DNA from: Thermovenabulum sp049723235
GTDB lineage: Bacteria; Bacillota; Thermosediminibacteria; Thermosediminibacterales; Thermosediminibacteraceae
Length of the DNA: 42,081 bases
NCBI RefSeq assembly: GCF_049723235.1
Contig: NZ_JBNARB010000021.1
Span: 1-42,081, forward strand
Direction of reading: 5' to 3'
Below, in pieces: positions 26,523 through 34,918 of this stretch. The translations under genes were made by a program, and so were the position numbers. Below the pieces are notes generated by a model. The model was not told the origin of the DNA and did no database searches. It saw only the letters and a program-made list of their open reading frames with translations. Position 1 is the stretch's first letter. Every line of letters begins with the position of its first letter.

Positions 26523-28106
26523 CTAAAAATCTAAATCTTTAATCCCTTGAGATGAATCTACATTTGCCCTTCCCATATCTTCGTCCTTCTTTTTAATAAT
26601 AGTATCAATGCGAAGAATGGCCTCCGCAATTTCTCCTGCAGCTTTTATAGCATGAAGTTTGACCGCTGCAGGATCAAGCACTCCCAGTTCCATCATATCC
26701 GAAAGTTCACCGGAATCACAATTTACACCAATGGAATCCATATTTTTTTCTGCCTGGGTATATATTACCTCCTCTACTTTTTCGAGGGGATTAAATCCCG
26801 CATTATATACAATTTGTCCAAGGGGTCTTTTTAAAGCAGAAATTACACAATCAATGCCATAAGAAGCCATTCCTTTCAGTCTTTCCTTTTCTCTCTCCAG
26901 CTCCCGGGCAACTGCGATTTCAACCGCACCACCTCCAGCCACAATACCGCCCTTAATTGCGGCCTGAAGCGAAGAGGCTGCATCCTTTGCTATTCTTTCC
27001 CTTTCGCCGACTATTTCTGAGGTCGCAGCCCCCACCAGTATAGTGGCCATTCTTTTCCCATTTCCGCCCACAATCCTTATATGTTCTAACTTTTCGTCTT
27101 CGTAAACTTTTTCTGCAAATCCTATGTAGTTTTGTATCTCTTCTTTAGACTTTTTAAGACCCGATCGCTTAATCATCCTTGCCCCGGTATGTTCTGCAAT
27201 TTTTTCTAAATCTCTGCTGGACACTCTGTCCACAGCCAGTATTCCTTTATCGACAAACAATTCTTCTGCATTGTCGCTGATATTTTTACCAACAAAAACT
27301 ACATTAACTCCCAATTCCACAATCTTTTCAATATTTCTCTTAAATTCTTCCCTCAATTCCATATACCTTGCAAAACCCGCCTCTGTACCGAGGGCTTCTT
27401 CCTCAATATGTTCGGGTTCCAATGCATCATCTATTAGTAAAATTTTTGCCCCGTGTACTTCTTTCGGCATCTGTTTATTCAATTTTTCTTTATCTATTAT
27501 TAGACCTAAGAAGACCTCATTCTCAGCTCCAGCTTTGGCGATTATTATATCTCTTAGCCTAAAATTCTTCTCCTTTAACTTTTCCTCTCCTATCAGCTTT
27601 GCAGCCTCAAAAACCAAATCAGCAATATCGTCGTGTTCCCTTCCAGCAATATATGCTATTTTCCTTAGATTTTCATCGTTAATACCTTTAACGGGAATTG
27701 CTTTCGTTTTCATAATTTCTTGAGCCTTTTTTATTCCGTATTTTATTCCTTCTATCACCCTGGCTACAGGAACTCCTCGAATAATTTGGTTTACCCCTTC
27801 AGTGACAAGAGTTCCCGCCATTATTGTGGCAGTAGTGGTACCATCCCCCACTTCCTCTTGCTGGGCTTTAGCTATATTAATAAGCATTTTTGCCGCAGGA
27901 TGATTTATATCCATTAACTTTAAAATTGTAACTCCATCGTTAGTGATCGTAACTTCTCCAAACCTATCCACAAGCATTATATCCAGTCCCTTTGGACCGA
28001 TAGTGCCTTCCACTGCCGATGCAACCGCTCTTACCGCATTAGCATTTGTAATATAGGCAGCAAATCTTTCGTCCATTTCCTGACCGCCGTTGTTTTTGTA
28101 AGTCAA
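26523..28106 (-). CDS. Group III (archaeal-like) chaperonin
   Basis: The 527-residue protein is a chaperonin subunit of the thermosome/CCT side, not GroEL. Seen: GPKGLD at 37-42, TNDGVTIL at 55-62, the ATP-binding GDGTTT at 87-92, the late GGGAVE, and no GroEL-type GGM tail. Bacterial members were described in Carboxydothermus hydrogenoformans as group III chaperonins, which refold proteins without a GroES, using a built-in lid. In that organism the gene is also in the dnaK operon. The TTG start has GGGAGG 8 nt upstream. It lies between hrcA and grpE and so should be under CIRCE/HrcA control. No groES is in the window. Confidence 0.95.
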   Translation of the reverse strand: MTYKNNGGQEMDERFAAYITNANAVRAVASAVEGTIGPKGLDIMLVDRFGEVTITNDGVTILKLMDINHPAAKMLINIAKAQQEEVGDGTTTATIMAGTLVTEGVNQIIRGVPVARVIEGIKYGIKKAQEIMKTKAIPVKGINDENLRKIAYIAGREHDDIADLVFEAAKLIGEEKLKEKNFRLRDIIIAKAGAENEVFLGLIIDKEKLNKQMPKEVHGAKILLIDDALEPEHIEEEALGTEAGFARYMELREEFKRNIEKIVELGVNVVFVGKNISDNAEELFVDKGILAVDRVSSRDLEKIAEHTGARMIKRSGLKKSKEEIQNYIGFAEKVYEDEKLEHIRIVGGNGKRMATILVGAATSEIVGERERIAKDAASSLQAAIKGGIVAGGGAVEIAVARELEREKERLKGMASYGIDCVISALKRPLGQIVYNAGFNPLEKVEEVIYTQAEKNMDSIGVNCDSGELSDMMELGVLDPAAVKLHAIKAAGEIAEAILRIDTIIKKKDEDMGRANVDSSQGIKDLDF

Positions 28107-28126
28107 AATTAATACCTCCCTATCTG

Positions 28127-29158
28127 TTAAAGAATATTGTTAACTCTCTCTTTTAACGATTCCACCAGTTCCTTTAATATTGTTACCACCCTTGAATAAT
28201 CCATCCTTGTAGGTCCAAGAACCCCTAAAATATAAAGATTATTATTATCTATGGAAAAATTGGTAGTAATAATGCTGTAATCCTGAAGTTCCTTCCAGGG
28301 GTTTTCATTGCCTATGCTGATAGAAATTTTATTAGGTTTTGTGATGGATTTCAGAATATTTGAGATAAGGTCTTCCTCTTCTAATAAAGAAAGAAAGCTC
28401 CTCGCTTTATCTAAATCCCTGAATTCAGGAAAATCCAGCATTTTAGAGCTGCCAAAATAGTATACCTTTCCGCCTTCTCTGAATTGACTTAAAGTTTCAA
28501 TTAAAATGTTCATTAAAATGCATATGACTTCTTCATGTTCAATTATTTCGTGCTTTACATTTTCCATAAGTTCGGGAGTAATTTCATCTATGGTTTTATA
28601 TTTTAAAAAAGTGTTTAACAAATTGCTTATCCTGGTAAGTTCATTATCTTTGAACCCGTCGGGGATATCAATAATTTGATGTACCACATTTCCCAGGTTA
28701 GTAATAATTACCACAAGACCTTTTTTATTTTCGATTTTTATTATTTCAATATGTTTCAAAAAACTGTTGTTTAATTCCGGTCCTAAAATTAAAGCGGTAT
28801 AATTGGTAAGGTTTGAAATTGTTTTGCTGGTATCTTCAATAAAGTCTTCTAACTCCCTTATCCTTTTTTTCAGCAGTTGATTTATTATGAAAATATCCTT
28901 TTCATCGAGCTTTTTGCAATTCATTAGGAAATCAACGTAAAACCTATAACCTTTATCGGAAGGTATTCTTCCTGCAGAAGTATAAGGCTGGGAAATATAA
29001 CCGAGTTCTTCTAAATCCGCCATCTCATTTCTTATAGTTGCCGGGCTGATACCCATTCTGTATTTTCTCGCTATTGTCCTGGACCCCACCGGCTCTGCGG
29101 TTGCTATATAATCATCTATTATGGCTCTTAGAATTTTTATTTTCCTTTCATCCAGCAT
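28127..29158 (-). CDS. hrcA: Heat-inducible transcription repressor HrcA
   Basis: The protein of about 343 residues represses heat-shock operons by binding CIRCE operators. The N-terminal winged helix (about 1-75) contains ATAEPVGSRTIARKYRMGISPATIRNEMA and the GYISQPYTSAGRIPSDKGYRFYVD stretch typical of HrcA. A GAF-like domain and dimerisation region follow. Two adjacent ATG codons are possible (29161 or 29158); the second has better spacing from AGAGGTG. It is the first gene of hrcA-chaperonin-grpE-dnaK, with a CIRCE element in its leader, so it autoregulates. Confidence 0.96.
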   Translation of the reverse strand: MLDERKIKILRAIIDDYIATAEPVGSRTIARKYRMGISPATIRNEMADLEELGYISQPYTSAGRIPSDKGYRFYVDFLMNCKKLDEKDIFIINQLLKKRIRELEDFIEDTSKTISNLTNYTALILGPELNNSFLKHIEIIKIENKKGLVVIITNLGNVVHQIIDIPDGFKDNELTRISNLLNTFLKYKTIDEITPELMENVKHEIIEHEEVICILMNILIETLSQFREGGKVYYFGSSKMLDFPEFRDLDKARSFLSLLEEEDLISNILKSITKPNKISISIGNENPWKELQDYSIITTNFSIDNNNLYILGVLGPTRMDYSRVVTILKELVESLKERVNNIL

Positions 29159-29174
29159 CATAAACACCTCTTTT

Positions 29175-29201
29175 TTAGCACTCTCATAGTGAGAGTGCTA
29201 A
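29175..29201. promoter_or_regulatory. CIRCE operator
   Basis: TTAGCACTC-N9-GAGTGCTAA matches the CIRCE consensus exactly. It lies just downstream of the predicted transcript start (about 29208) and 14 nt before hrcA, so HrcA would block the operon at this site. Confidence 0.97.
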
Positions 29202-29214
29202 AATCCTACTTTAA

Positions 29215-29243
29215 AAAATAGCACTCTCAATTTTCTTTGTCAA
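29215..29243 (-). promoter_or_regulatory. Promoter of the hrcA-chaperonin-grpE-dnaK operon, with an extra CIRCE half-site
   Basis: TTGACA (29243-29238), a 17-bp spacer and TATTTT (29220-29215) form a sigma-A promoter between hemW and hrcA. A half CIRCE site, ATAGCACTC (29218-29226, 8 of 9 matching), overlaps the -10 and the spacer; no matching second arm lies beyond it. Confidence 0.8.
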
Positions 29244-29250
29244 GATAAGG

Positions 29251-30387
29251 CTAATCTATAAATTCCATGAAAACAAGATTGGCAAGGTCAAGCCCCTTGA
29301 GGGTTAGTTTAATCTTTTCTTCATCCTCATAAATTAATCCTTTTTCCTTCAGCTCAATGATTTTTGTACCATAAATATCATTAATCTGTTTACAAAATCG
29401 TTTTTTAAATTCATTTTTTGAAATCCCTTCAATCATTCGAAGTCCCATAAACACAAACTCCTGCATTTTATCCTTTTGGTTAAGGACATAAATCTCCTCA
29501 TACCTTCTCAAATTCTTATTAAATATGCTTTCAATATATTCCTTTATTCCTTTATGATTGCTGAACCTTAAATTTCCAATAAAAGAATGGGCTCCCGCTC
29601 CGAAGCCCAGATATTCCTCGCACTTCCAGTAAGTTATATTGTGTTTACATTCTTTTCCCGGCTTTGCAAAATTGGATATTTCATAGTGGATATAACCTTC
29701 ATTTTCAAGTATTTCCTTAGCCTTATAATACATATATCTTTCTTCATCTTCATCGGGTAATTCCAGCAATCCTTTTTGCTTCATTAAATGAAGAACTGTC
29801 CCTTCTTCCAGGGTGAGGCTGTAGCAGGATATGTGGGAAGGTTTTAACTTTATCAACTTTTTCAATTCTTTTTCAAAATTATCTTTTGTTTGACCGGGAA
29901 TACCGAAAATTAAATCTACATTAATATTTTCAAAACCAGCTTCCCTTGCTTCAAAATAGGCTTTTTCGAATCTTTTTACATCATGAATCCTCCCGAGGAC
30001 TTTCAATAGCTTATCATCATAAGCCTGTAAACCAATGCTCAGCCTGTTTACTCCCATTTTTTTTAAAACCATAATTTTATTTTTTGTGAGGGTTTCGGGA
30101 TTTGCTTCTACAGTAAATTCTACACCGTTATTTATGCAAAAATTTTTATACAGGGTGTCTATTAACAGGTATAATTTTTTTTCATTTAAAACTGTCGGAG
30201 TCCCGCCACCAATGTATAAAGTTCTTACAGGTCTTTTTAAATCTTTATATCGTTCTATCTCATAAAAAAGAGCATTTAAATAGTCATCCAATAAATCAAA
30301 ATTAGAATAAGAATTAAAATCGCAGTAAAAACATTTTTTTATACAAAAAGGTATATGAATGTAAACAGAAACATCCTTTAATTGCAT
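29251..30387 (-). CDS. hemW: Radical SAM heme chaperone HemW
   Basis: The 378-residue protein is of the HemN-like/HemW family. The radical-SAM cluster ligands are C15, C19 and C22 (PFCIKKCFYCDF), a fourth cysteine (C24-type, present in true HemN) is replaced by phenylalanine-containing sequence, and GGGTPTVL and the C-terminal HemN domain are present. HemW binds heme and delivers it to haem proteins rather than oxidising coproporphyrinogen. It lies 4 nt after lepA and before the hrcA promoter, as in Bacillus. The ATG has only a GGGG-type site. Confidence 0.93.
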   Translation of the reverse strand: MQLKDVSVYIHIPFCIKKCFYCDFNSYSNFDLLDDYLNALFYEIERYKDLKRPVRTLYIGGGTPTVLNEKKLYLLIDTLYKNFCINNGVEFTVEANPETLTKNKIMVLKKMGVNRLSIGLQAYDDKLLKVLGRIHDVKRFEKAYFEAREAGFENINVDLIFGIPGQTKDNFEKELKKLIKLKPSHISCYSLTLEEGTVLHLMKQKGLLELPDEDEERYMYYKAKEILENEGYIHYEISNFAKPGKECKHNITYWKCEEYLGFGAGAHSFIGNLRFSNHKGIKEYIESIFNKNLRRYEEIYVLNQKDKMQEFVFMGLRMIEGISKNEFKKRFCKQINDIYGTKIIELKEKGLIYEDEEKIKLTLKGLDLANLVFMEFID

Positions 30388-30391
30388 AACT

Positions 30392-32194
30392 TTACCCCAT
30401 CTTTAATACGGACATAAAGGCTTCTTGAGGAAGTTCTACCTTCCCAAACTGCCTCATCCGCTTTTTACCTTCTTTTTGCTTCTCCAATAATTTTTTCTTT
30501 CTCGTTACGTCACCGCCATAACACTTCGCAAGAACATTTTTCCTTAAAGCTTTAATTGTTTCTCTCGCAATTATTCTTCCACCAATTGCAGCTTGAATTG
30601 GAATCTCAAAAAGTTGTCTTGGGATGACTTCCTTCAATTTTTCTACTATTTGCCTTGCCCTGTAATACGCTTTATCCTTATGCACTATAAAGGACAGAGC
30701 ATCTACTATTTCACCGTTAACCAGAATATCCACTTTACATAAATCCGATTTGAAATACCCGATAAATTCGTAATCTAAAGATGCATATCCTCGAGTTCTT
30801 GATTTTAACTGGTCAAAAAAATCATAAATAATCTCCAGCAGGGGCATATGATATCTTAAAATTACTCTTTTCTCATTAATATATTGCATATCTTTAAAAA
30901 TTCCACGCTTATCCTGGCATAGTTCCATTACCGAGCCTACGTATTCGGTAGGAAGCATAATTTGAGCTTCCACAAAGGGTTCCTCAATGTACTCTATTTT
31001 TGAGGGATCCGGAAAATTGGTGGGATTGTCCACCATAATTTCCTCCCCATCGGTCTTTTTTATTTTATACACAACGCTTGGAGCAGTAGTGATCATGTTT
31101 ATATCGTATTCGCGCTCCAGCCGTTCTTGAATTATTTCCATGTGAAGCAAACCCAAAAAGCCGCACCTGAAGCCAAACCCTAAGGCTGCAGAGGTCTCGG
31201 GTTCAAAATACAATGCCGCATCATTCAACTGAAGCTTCTCTAAAGCTTCTTTCAATTTCTCATAATCTTCCCCATCAGCAGGATACATTCCTGAAAAAAC
31301 CATAGGCACAGCTTTTTTGTAACCCGGAAGGGGATTTTGCGCAGGTCTCTCAGCATCCGTAATGGTGTCTCCCACCCGGGTATCCTTAACGTTTTTTATG
31401 CCTGCCACCACATAACCGACTTCGCCGGCTCTCAGGCAATCGGTAGTTTCCATATCTGGACTGAATATACCCACTTCTGTCACCAGAAAGGTTTTCCCGG
31501 TAGACATCATCTTTATAGTTTGACCCGGCTTAATCGAACCCTCCATAACCCTTACAAATGCAATAGCACCTTTATAAGAATCGTAGAGGGAATCAAAAAT
31601 AAGAGCCCTCAAAGGATCATCTTCAGAACCTTTTGGTGCCGGGATCTTCTTAACTACGGCCTCTAATACCTCTTTTATTCCTATTCCTTCCTTTGCGGAA
31701 ATTAATAAGGCATCGTCTGCTAAAAGTCCAATTACTTCCTCAATCTCTTTCTTCACCTCTTCAGGATGAGCACTGGGCAAATCTATTTTGTTAATAACCG
31801 GGATAATTTCCAGATTGTGCTCCAAAGCAAGATAAGTATTGGCAAGGGTTTGAGCCTCTATTCCCTGCGTTGCATCCACAACCAGGAGAGCACCTTCGCA
31901 GGCAGCAAGGCTCCTGGATACTTCATAATTAAAATCCACGTGCCCGGGGGTATCTATAAGATTTAAAAGGTACTCAAGCCCATCGTCAGCTTTGTAAATC
32001 ATTCTTACTGCCTGAGCCTTAATGGTAATTCCTCTTTCTCTTTCAATATCCATTCTGTCCAGTACCTGTTCTTTCATTTCCCTTTGAGAAATGGTCCCGG
32101 TAAATTCCAATAATCTATCCGCCAAGGTGGATTTACCATGATCTATATGAGCAATTATACAAAAATTTCTAATCCTCTCCTGGGGTATCGGCAT
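30392..32194 (-). CDS. lepA: Elongation factor 4 (LepA)
   Basis: The 600-residue GTPase acts on the ribosome and supports translation and 30S biogenesis. The G domain shows the P-loop AHIDHGKST at 15-23, DTPGHVDFNYEVSRSL and NKIDLPSA, followed by EF-G-like domains and the LepA-specific C-terminal domain (ending KKKLLEKQKEGKKRMRQFGK). Length is normal. The ATG has GGAGG 7 nt upstream. It follows the unknown gene at 32212 by 17 nt. Confidence 0.98.
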   Translation of the reverse strand: MPIPQERIRNFCIIAHIDHGKSTLADRLLEFTGTISQREMKEQVLDRMDIERERGITIKAQAVRMIYKADDGLEYLLNLIDTPGHVDFNYEVSRSLAACEGALLVVDATQGIEAQTLANTYLALEHNLEIIPVINKIDLPSAHPEEVKKEIEEVIGLLADDALLISAKEGIGIKEVLEAVVKKIPAPKGSEDDPLRALIFDSLYDSYKGAIAFVRVMEGSIKPGQTIKMMSTGKTFLVTEVGIFSPDMETTDCLRAGEVGYVVAGIKNVKDTRVGDTITDAERPAQNPLPGYKKAVPMVFSGMYPADGEDYEKLKEALEKLQLNDAALYFEPETSAALGFGFRCGFLGLLHMEIIQERLEREYDINMITTAPSVVYKIKKTDGEEIMVDNPTNFPDPSKIEYIEEPFVEAQIMLPTEYVGSVMELCQDKRGIFKDMQYINEKRVILRYHMPLLEIIYDFFDQLKSRTRGYASLDYEFIGYFKSDLCKVDILVNGEIVDALSFIVHKDKAYYRARQIVEKLKEVIPRQLFEIPIQAAIGGRIIARETIKALRKNVLAKCYGGDVTRKKKLLEKQKEGKKRMRQFGKVELPQEAFMSVLKMG

Positions 32195-32211
32195 CCATTT
32201 TCCTCCCTCAT

Positions 32212-32592
32212 TTATTTGAAATGATTTATCGCAGCAGTTAGTTTAATTATACATTCACTTATTTTTTTTATCAACCTGCTAAAAATCTCCGTAGCATTTT
32301 CTATTTCATACACTTTTATCAAGGGGGAAAAGGAGTATTCCTTATTGCCTCTTTTGATAACAATATTTTTATTTTCAACAGTTATATCAAAAATTTTTAT
32401 ATTTTTTGTAAGTACAAAATTTTCGCCTAACACTTCTATTTTATATATTCCACTATCCTCTACCTTAAAATCAAAAATCCTAGGATCAAAATGTACACCC
32501 ATTATTTCCATAACGCCTTTTTCAGCAAAACGTAAAAATAAAATTAACGAAATAAGAAATATTACAACTATCAATTTGACATCATCATACAT
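32212..32592 (-). CDS. Unknown small membrane-anchored protein
   Basis: The 126-residue protein is not recognised. Residues about 6-22 (VKLIVVIFLISLILFLRF) form one membrane segment; the rest is soluble, beta-rich and charged, ending in an amphipathic tail rich in I and K. It lies between spoIIP and lepA, where Bacillus has no gene, so a sporulation-linked envelope role is possible but only inferred. The ATG at 32592 has GGGTGG 5 nt upstream, and that site is inside one arm of a hairpin (32597-32641) that could mask it. Confidence 0.75.
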   Translation of the reverse strand: MYDDVKLIVVIFLISLILFLRFAEKGVMEIMGVHFDPRIFDFKVEDSGIYKIEVLGENFVLTKNIKIFDITVENKNIVIKRGNKEYSFSPLIKVYEIENATEIFSRLIKKISECIIKLTAAINHFK

Positions 32593-32596
32593 TTAT

Positions 32597-32641
32597 ACCA
32601 CCCGCATTCTTAAATTTTTTATTATTTTTTCATCGGGTGGT
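32597..32641 (-). promoter_or_regulatory. Hairpin that can mask the ribosome binding site
   Basis: On the minus strand ACCACCCG (32641-32634) can pair with CGGGTGGT (32604-32597) across a 29-nt A/T-rich loop. The second arm contains the GGGTGG ribosome binding site of the gene starting at 32592. No T run follows, so it is not a terminator. Masking of the site is an inference. Confidence 0.5.
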
Positions 32642-32659
32642 AGTAATTATTCTTTTTTG

Positions 32660-33874
32660 TTACGATTTCTTTGAAAGGGATTTTATCACTTCATTCAGAA
32701 CTTTGGCAAAAGCCTTAGCCGATTCTATGGATTCTTCCATTGTATTTCCATGACTTCCAATCTCTACAAGAATGGCCTTTTTAGAAAGATGTTGATTGAA
32801 TCGCTGTTCCCTCAAATCTATATCTCTTCCGAGCCCGGGAAAAAGCTCTTCCATTTTTTCTTGAATCAGCAATGCAAATTTATAGTTTTCTTTCCAGTTT
32901 GGATGCGGAAACATTTTATCCGTCCCTACCACCAGCATAATTCTGGAATAAAGTTTTCCGTTTATCTTAACAGTAGTCAATTCCCTGGACTTATCAGGAT
33001 CGGAGTAGGGAGCATCCCTGTGTAGATCTATAAGAATCTGAAGAGTAGGATATTTTTTTAATAATCCCTGTACGGTATTTAAAGAATTGGAATAGGAATA
33101 CATATATGTAGGTACATCATGGACTGTTTTATCGTGTAAAACCTTTATTCCGTAATTTTCCAATTCCTTTTTTAAAATCTCTCCTACCTTTACCACCGTA
33201 AAATTCAAATCATCCGAGTGATAGGCTTTATCCCTGGGTTTATAATTGTAAGCCTTTGACGGCATGTAGGATTCGGTGGTATGGGTGTGATAAATAAGAA
33301 CAATAGGTGCCCCTTTTACCGGTACAACTTCTTCAATTTGTTCGGGCTCCACTTCAGGAGGAGGAAGACTTTCATTTTCTTCATTTTCCGGTTCATGCTC
33401 ATTTTCGGGGATTTGTTCCAGCGAGGGACTATTTTCATTTTCTGAGTTGCCGTCAATTTCAACTCCCGGTGTGGATGCAGCCTCCAAACGGATCTGCCCT
33501 AAAATGGGCATTTGATAGTTAATTATATCCTTCCCTGAAAACGAATTAATATTTAATGCAAGTTTTAAAATACTCCCCGTAATTGATGTATTACTTCTAT
33601 TTCCTGTTGTATTATCCATTTGGGCTTTTTCAATTAAAACTTCGTAACTCGGAATCGTCTGAGAAAAAATGAATTCAAAAAATCTGTTGTCAAAGGCTTT
33701 TATGTACTCAAATACTTGAATTTGTCTTTGTTCGTTAAAAGCAGTAATGGTTTCTTGCAAAAAGGCCTTCTTATAAATTAAAAAACCTAAATTTGTTATT
33801 AAAAATAAAAAACAAATTAATAAAAGTATTTTAACAGTAATTCTTCTAATTTTTATCACCTTTATGCCCTGCAT
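32660..33874 (-). CDS. spoIIP: Stage II sporulation protein P
   Basis: The 404-residue protein is the amidase/endopeptidase of the engulfment machinery, working with SpoIID and SpoIIM outside the membrane. Residues about 10-30 are a membrane anchor. A low-complexity linker rich in P, E and N covers about 140-190. The catalytic domain then shows VLIYHTHTTESYMPS, QILIDLHRDAPYSD and AILVEIGSHGNTMEES, with the zinc-ligand histidines and glutamate. The ATG at 33874 has GGAGGG 7 nt upstream. It follows gpr, the conserved gpr-spoIIP pair, after a terminator-like hairpin. Confidence 0.96.
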   Translation of the reverse strand: MQGIKVIKIRRITVKILLLICFLFLITNLGFLIYKKAFLQETITAFNEQRQIQVFEYIKAFDNRFFEFIFSQTIPSYEVLIEKAQMDNTTGNRSNTSITGSILKLALNINSFSGKDIINYQMPILGQIRLEAASTPGVEIDGNSENENSPSLEQIPENEHEPENEENESLPPPEVEPEQIEEVVPVKGAPIVLIYHTHTTESYMPSKAYNYKPRDKAYHSDDLNFTVVKVGEILKKELENYGIKVLHDKTVHDVPTYMYSYSNSLNTVQGLLKKYPTLQILIDLHRDAPYSDPDKSRELTTVKINGKLYSRIMLVVGTDKMFPHPNWKENYKFALLIQEKMEELFPGLGRDIDLREQRFNQHLSKKAILVEIGSHGNTMEESIESAKAFAKVLNEVIKSLSKKS

Positions 33875-33909
33875 CAAATCACCCTCCGATTAAAGATATT
33901 CACAAAGAT

Positions 33910-33938
33910 AAAAAAAAATGAGGCTTTTTTTGCCTCAA
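33910..33938 (-). terminator. Terminator-like hairpin between gpr and spoIIP
   Basis: On the minus strand TGAGGC-A7-GCCTCA is followed by a T run (33918-33910). It starts within the gpr stop codon and ends about 35 nt before the spoIIP start. Confidence 0.8.
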
Positions 33939-34906
33939 TGTATCAATAAATTATTTAAATCTTCATATTTAATTCCGGGATGCAGGGCTAAATTTATTCC
34001 GTGAGCCAATACAAGGGCAGCATCTTCAATCAAAGAATCTATTTCTTTCGGAGTTACTACAAGCTCTCCCACATAAGGTGATAAAACCTCTTTTATCATT
34101 TCATATTTTTCTTCTCTGCTAAGATTTGTCACGAGTTTGAATAACTCCGTCCCGGGTTTAATTTCGCGCTCAATGGAGTTAAAAACTTTTTCCAAAGTAT
34201 CATTGGCAATGGTGGCTGCATCGACTACCGTCGGCACTCCAATAGCAATAACCGGTATTCCTATAATTTCTTTTGTTATTCCCATCCTTTTGTTTCCAAC
34301 CCCGGATCCAGGGTGAATCCCCGTATCGGATATCTGAATACTTGCTCCTATTCTCTCAAGGCTTCTGGAGGCAAGGGCGTCTATAACTATGAGAGCGGAT
34401 GGCTTTACCCTGTTTACAACCCCCATTATAATTTCTCCTGTTTCTATGCCTGTTATACCCAGCACACCGGGCGAAAGTGCACATACCGGCCTTATCCCTT
34501 CTTCGGGGTTGTAACTTTCAGGCATATATTCTATAAGATGCTTTGTGACGAATATTTTTTCAATAACCTTTGGTCCTAAGGAATCCGGTGTAACATTCCA
34601 GTTCCCAAGACCTATAACGAGAACAGTAGAATTAATAGAAATGTTTAGCATTTTGTTTATTTCTCTGGCAATGGCTTCACATATTCTCCTGATAAATTTT
34701 TGCTCCTTATTCCTGATACCATCAGTCTCAATAGTTATATAAGTACCAATGGGCTTGCCAATAGCTTTTTTTCCCTCTTCATTTAATACCTTTACCCTGC
34801 TTATCCTTAAACTTAATGTTCCCTCTTTTTCAAACAAAACCCCGGGAACCTCTCCTTTACCCACCATCTCCCGGGCTTCAATTGCCAAATCGGTGCGAAT
34901 ATTTAT
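33935..34906 (-). CDS. gpr: Germination protease GPR
   Basis: The 323-residue protein degrades the small acid-soluble spore proteins at germination; it is made in the forespore as a zymogen. Family stretches seen include RTDLAIEAREM near the N terminus, VIGLGNWNVTPDSLGP, VIDALASRSLERIGASIQI and DTGIHPGSGVGNKR. The RTDLA motif lies upstream of the first TTG in this frame (34888), so a TTG start would remove it. In frame, an AGGAGGG site (34920-34914) lies 7 nt before an ATA (34906-34904), giving (M)NIRTDLAIEARE, the normal N terminus. An ATG at 34913 is out of frame by one base. Confidence 0.92.
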   Translation of the reverse strand: MNIRTDLAIEAREMVGKGEVPGVLFEKEGTLSLRISRVKVLNEEGKKAIGKPIGTYITIETDGIRNKEQKFIRRICEAIAREINKMLNISINSTVLVIGLGNWNVTPDSLGPKVIEKIFVTKHLIEYMPESYNPEEGIRPVCALSPGVLGITGIETGEIIMGVVNRVKPSALIVIDALASRSLERIGASIQISDTGIHPGSGVGNKRMGITKEIIGIPVIAIGVPTVVDAATIANDTLEKVFNSIEREIKPGTELFKLVTNLSREEKYEMIKEVLSPYVGELVVTPKEIDSLIEDAALVLAHGINLALHPGIKYEDLNNLLIH

Positions 34907-34918
34907 TTTTCATCCCTC

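Noticed and set aside
29175..29201. Inverted repeat read as a terminator of hemW
   Set aside because: The stem matches CIRCE exactly and in the minus direction is followed by A's, not T's.
32597..32641. Hairpin before the unknown gene as terminator of spoIIP
   Set aside because: The loop is long and the stem is followed in the minus direction by ATAAATG, without a T run.
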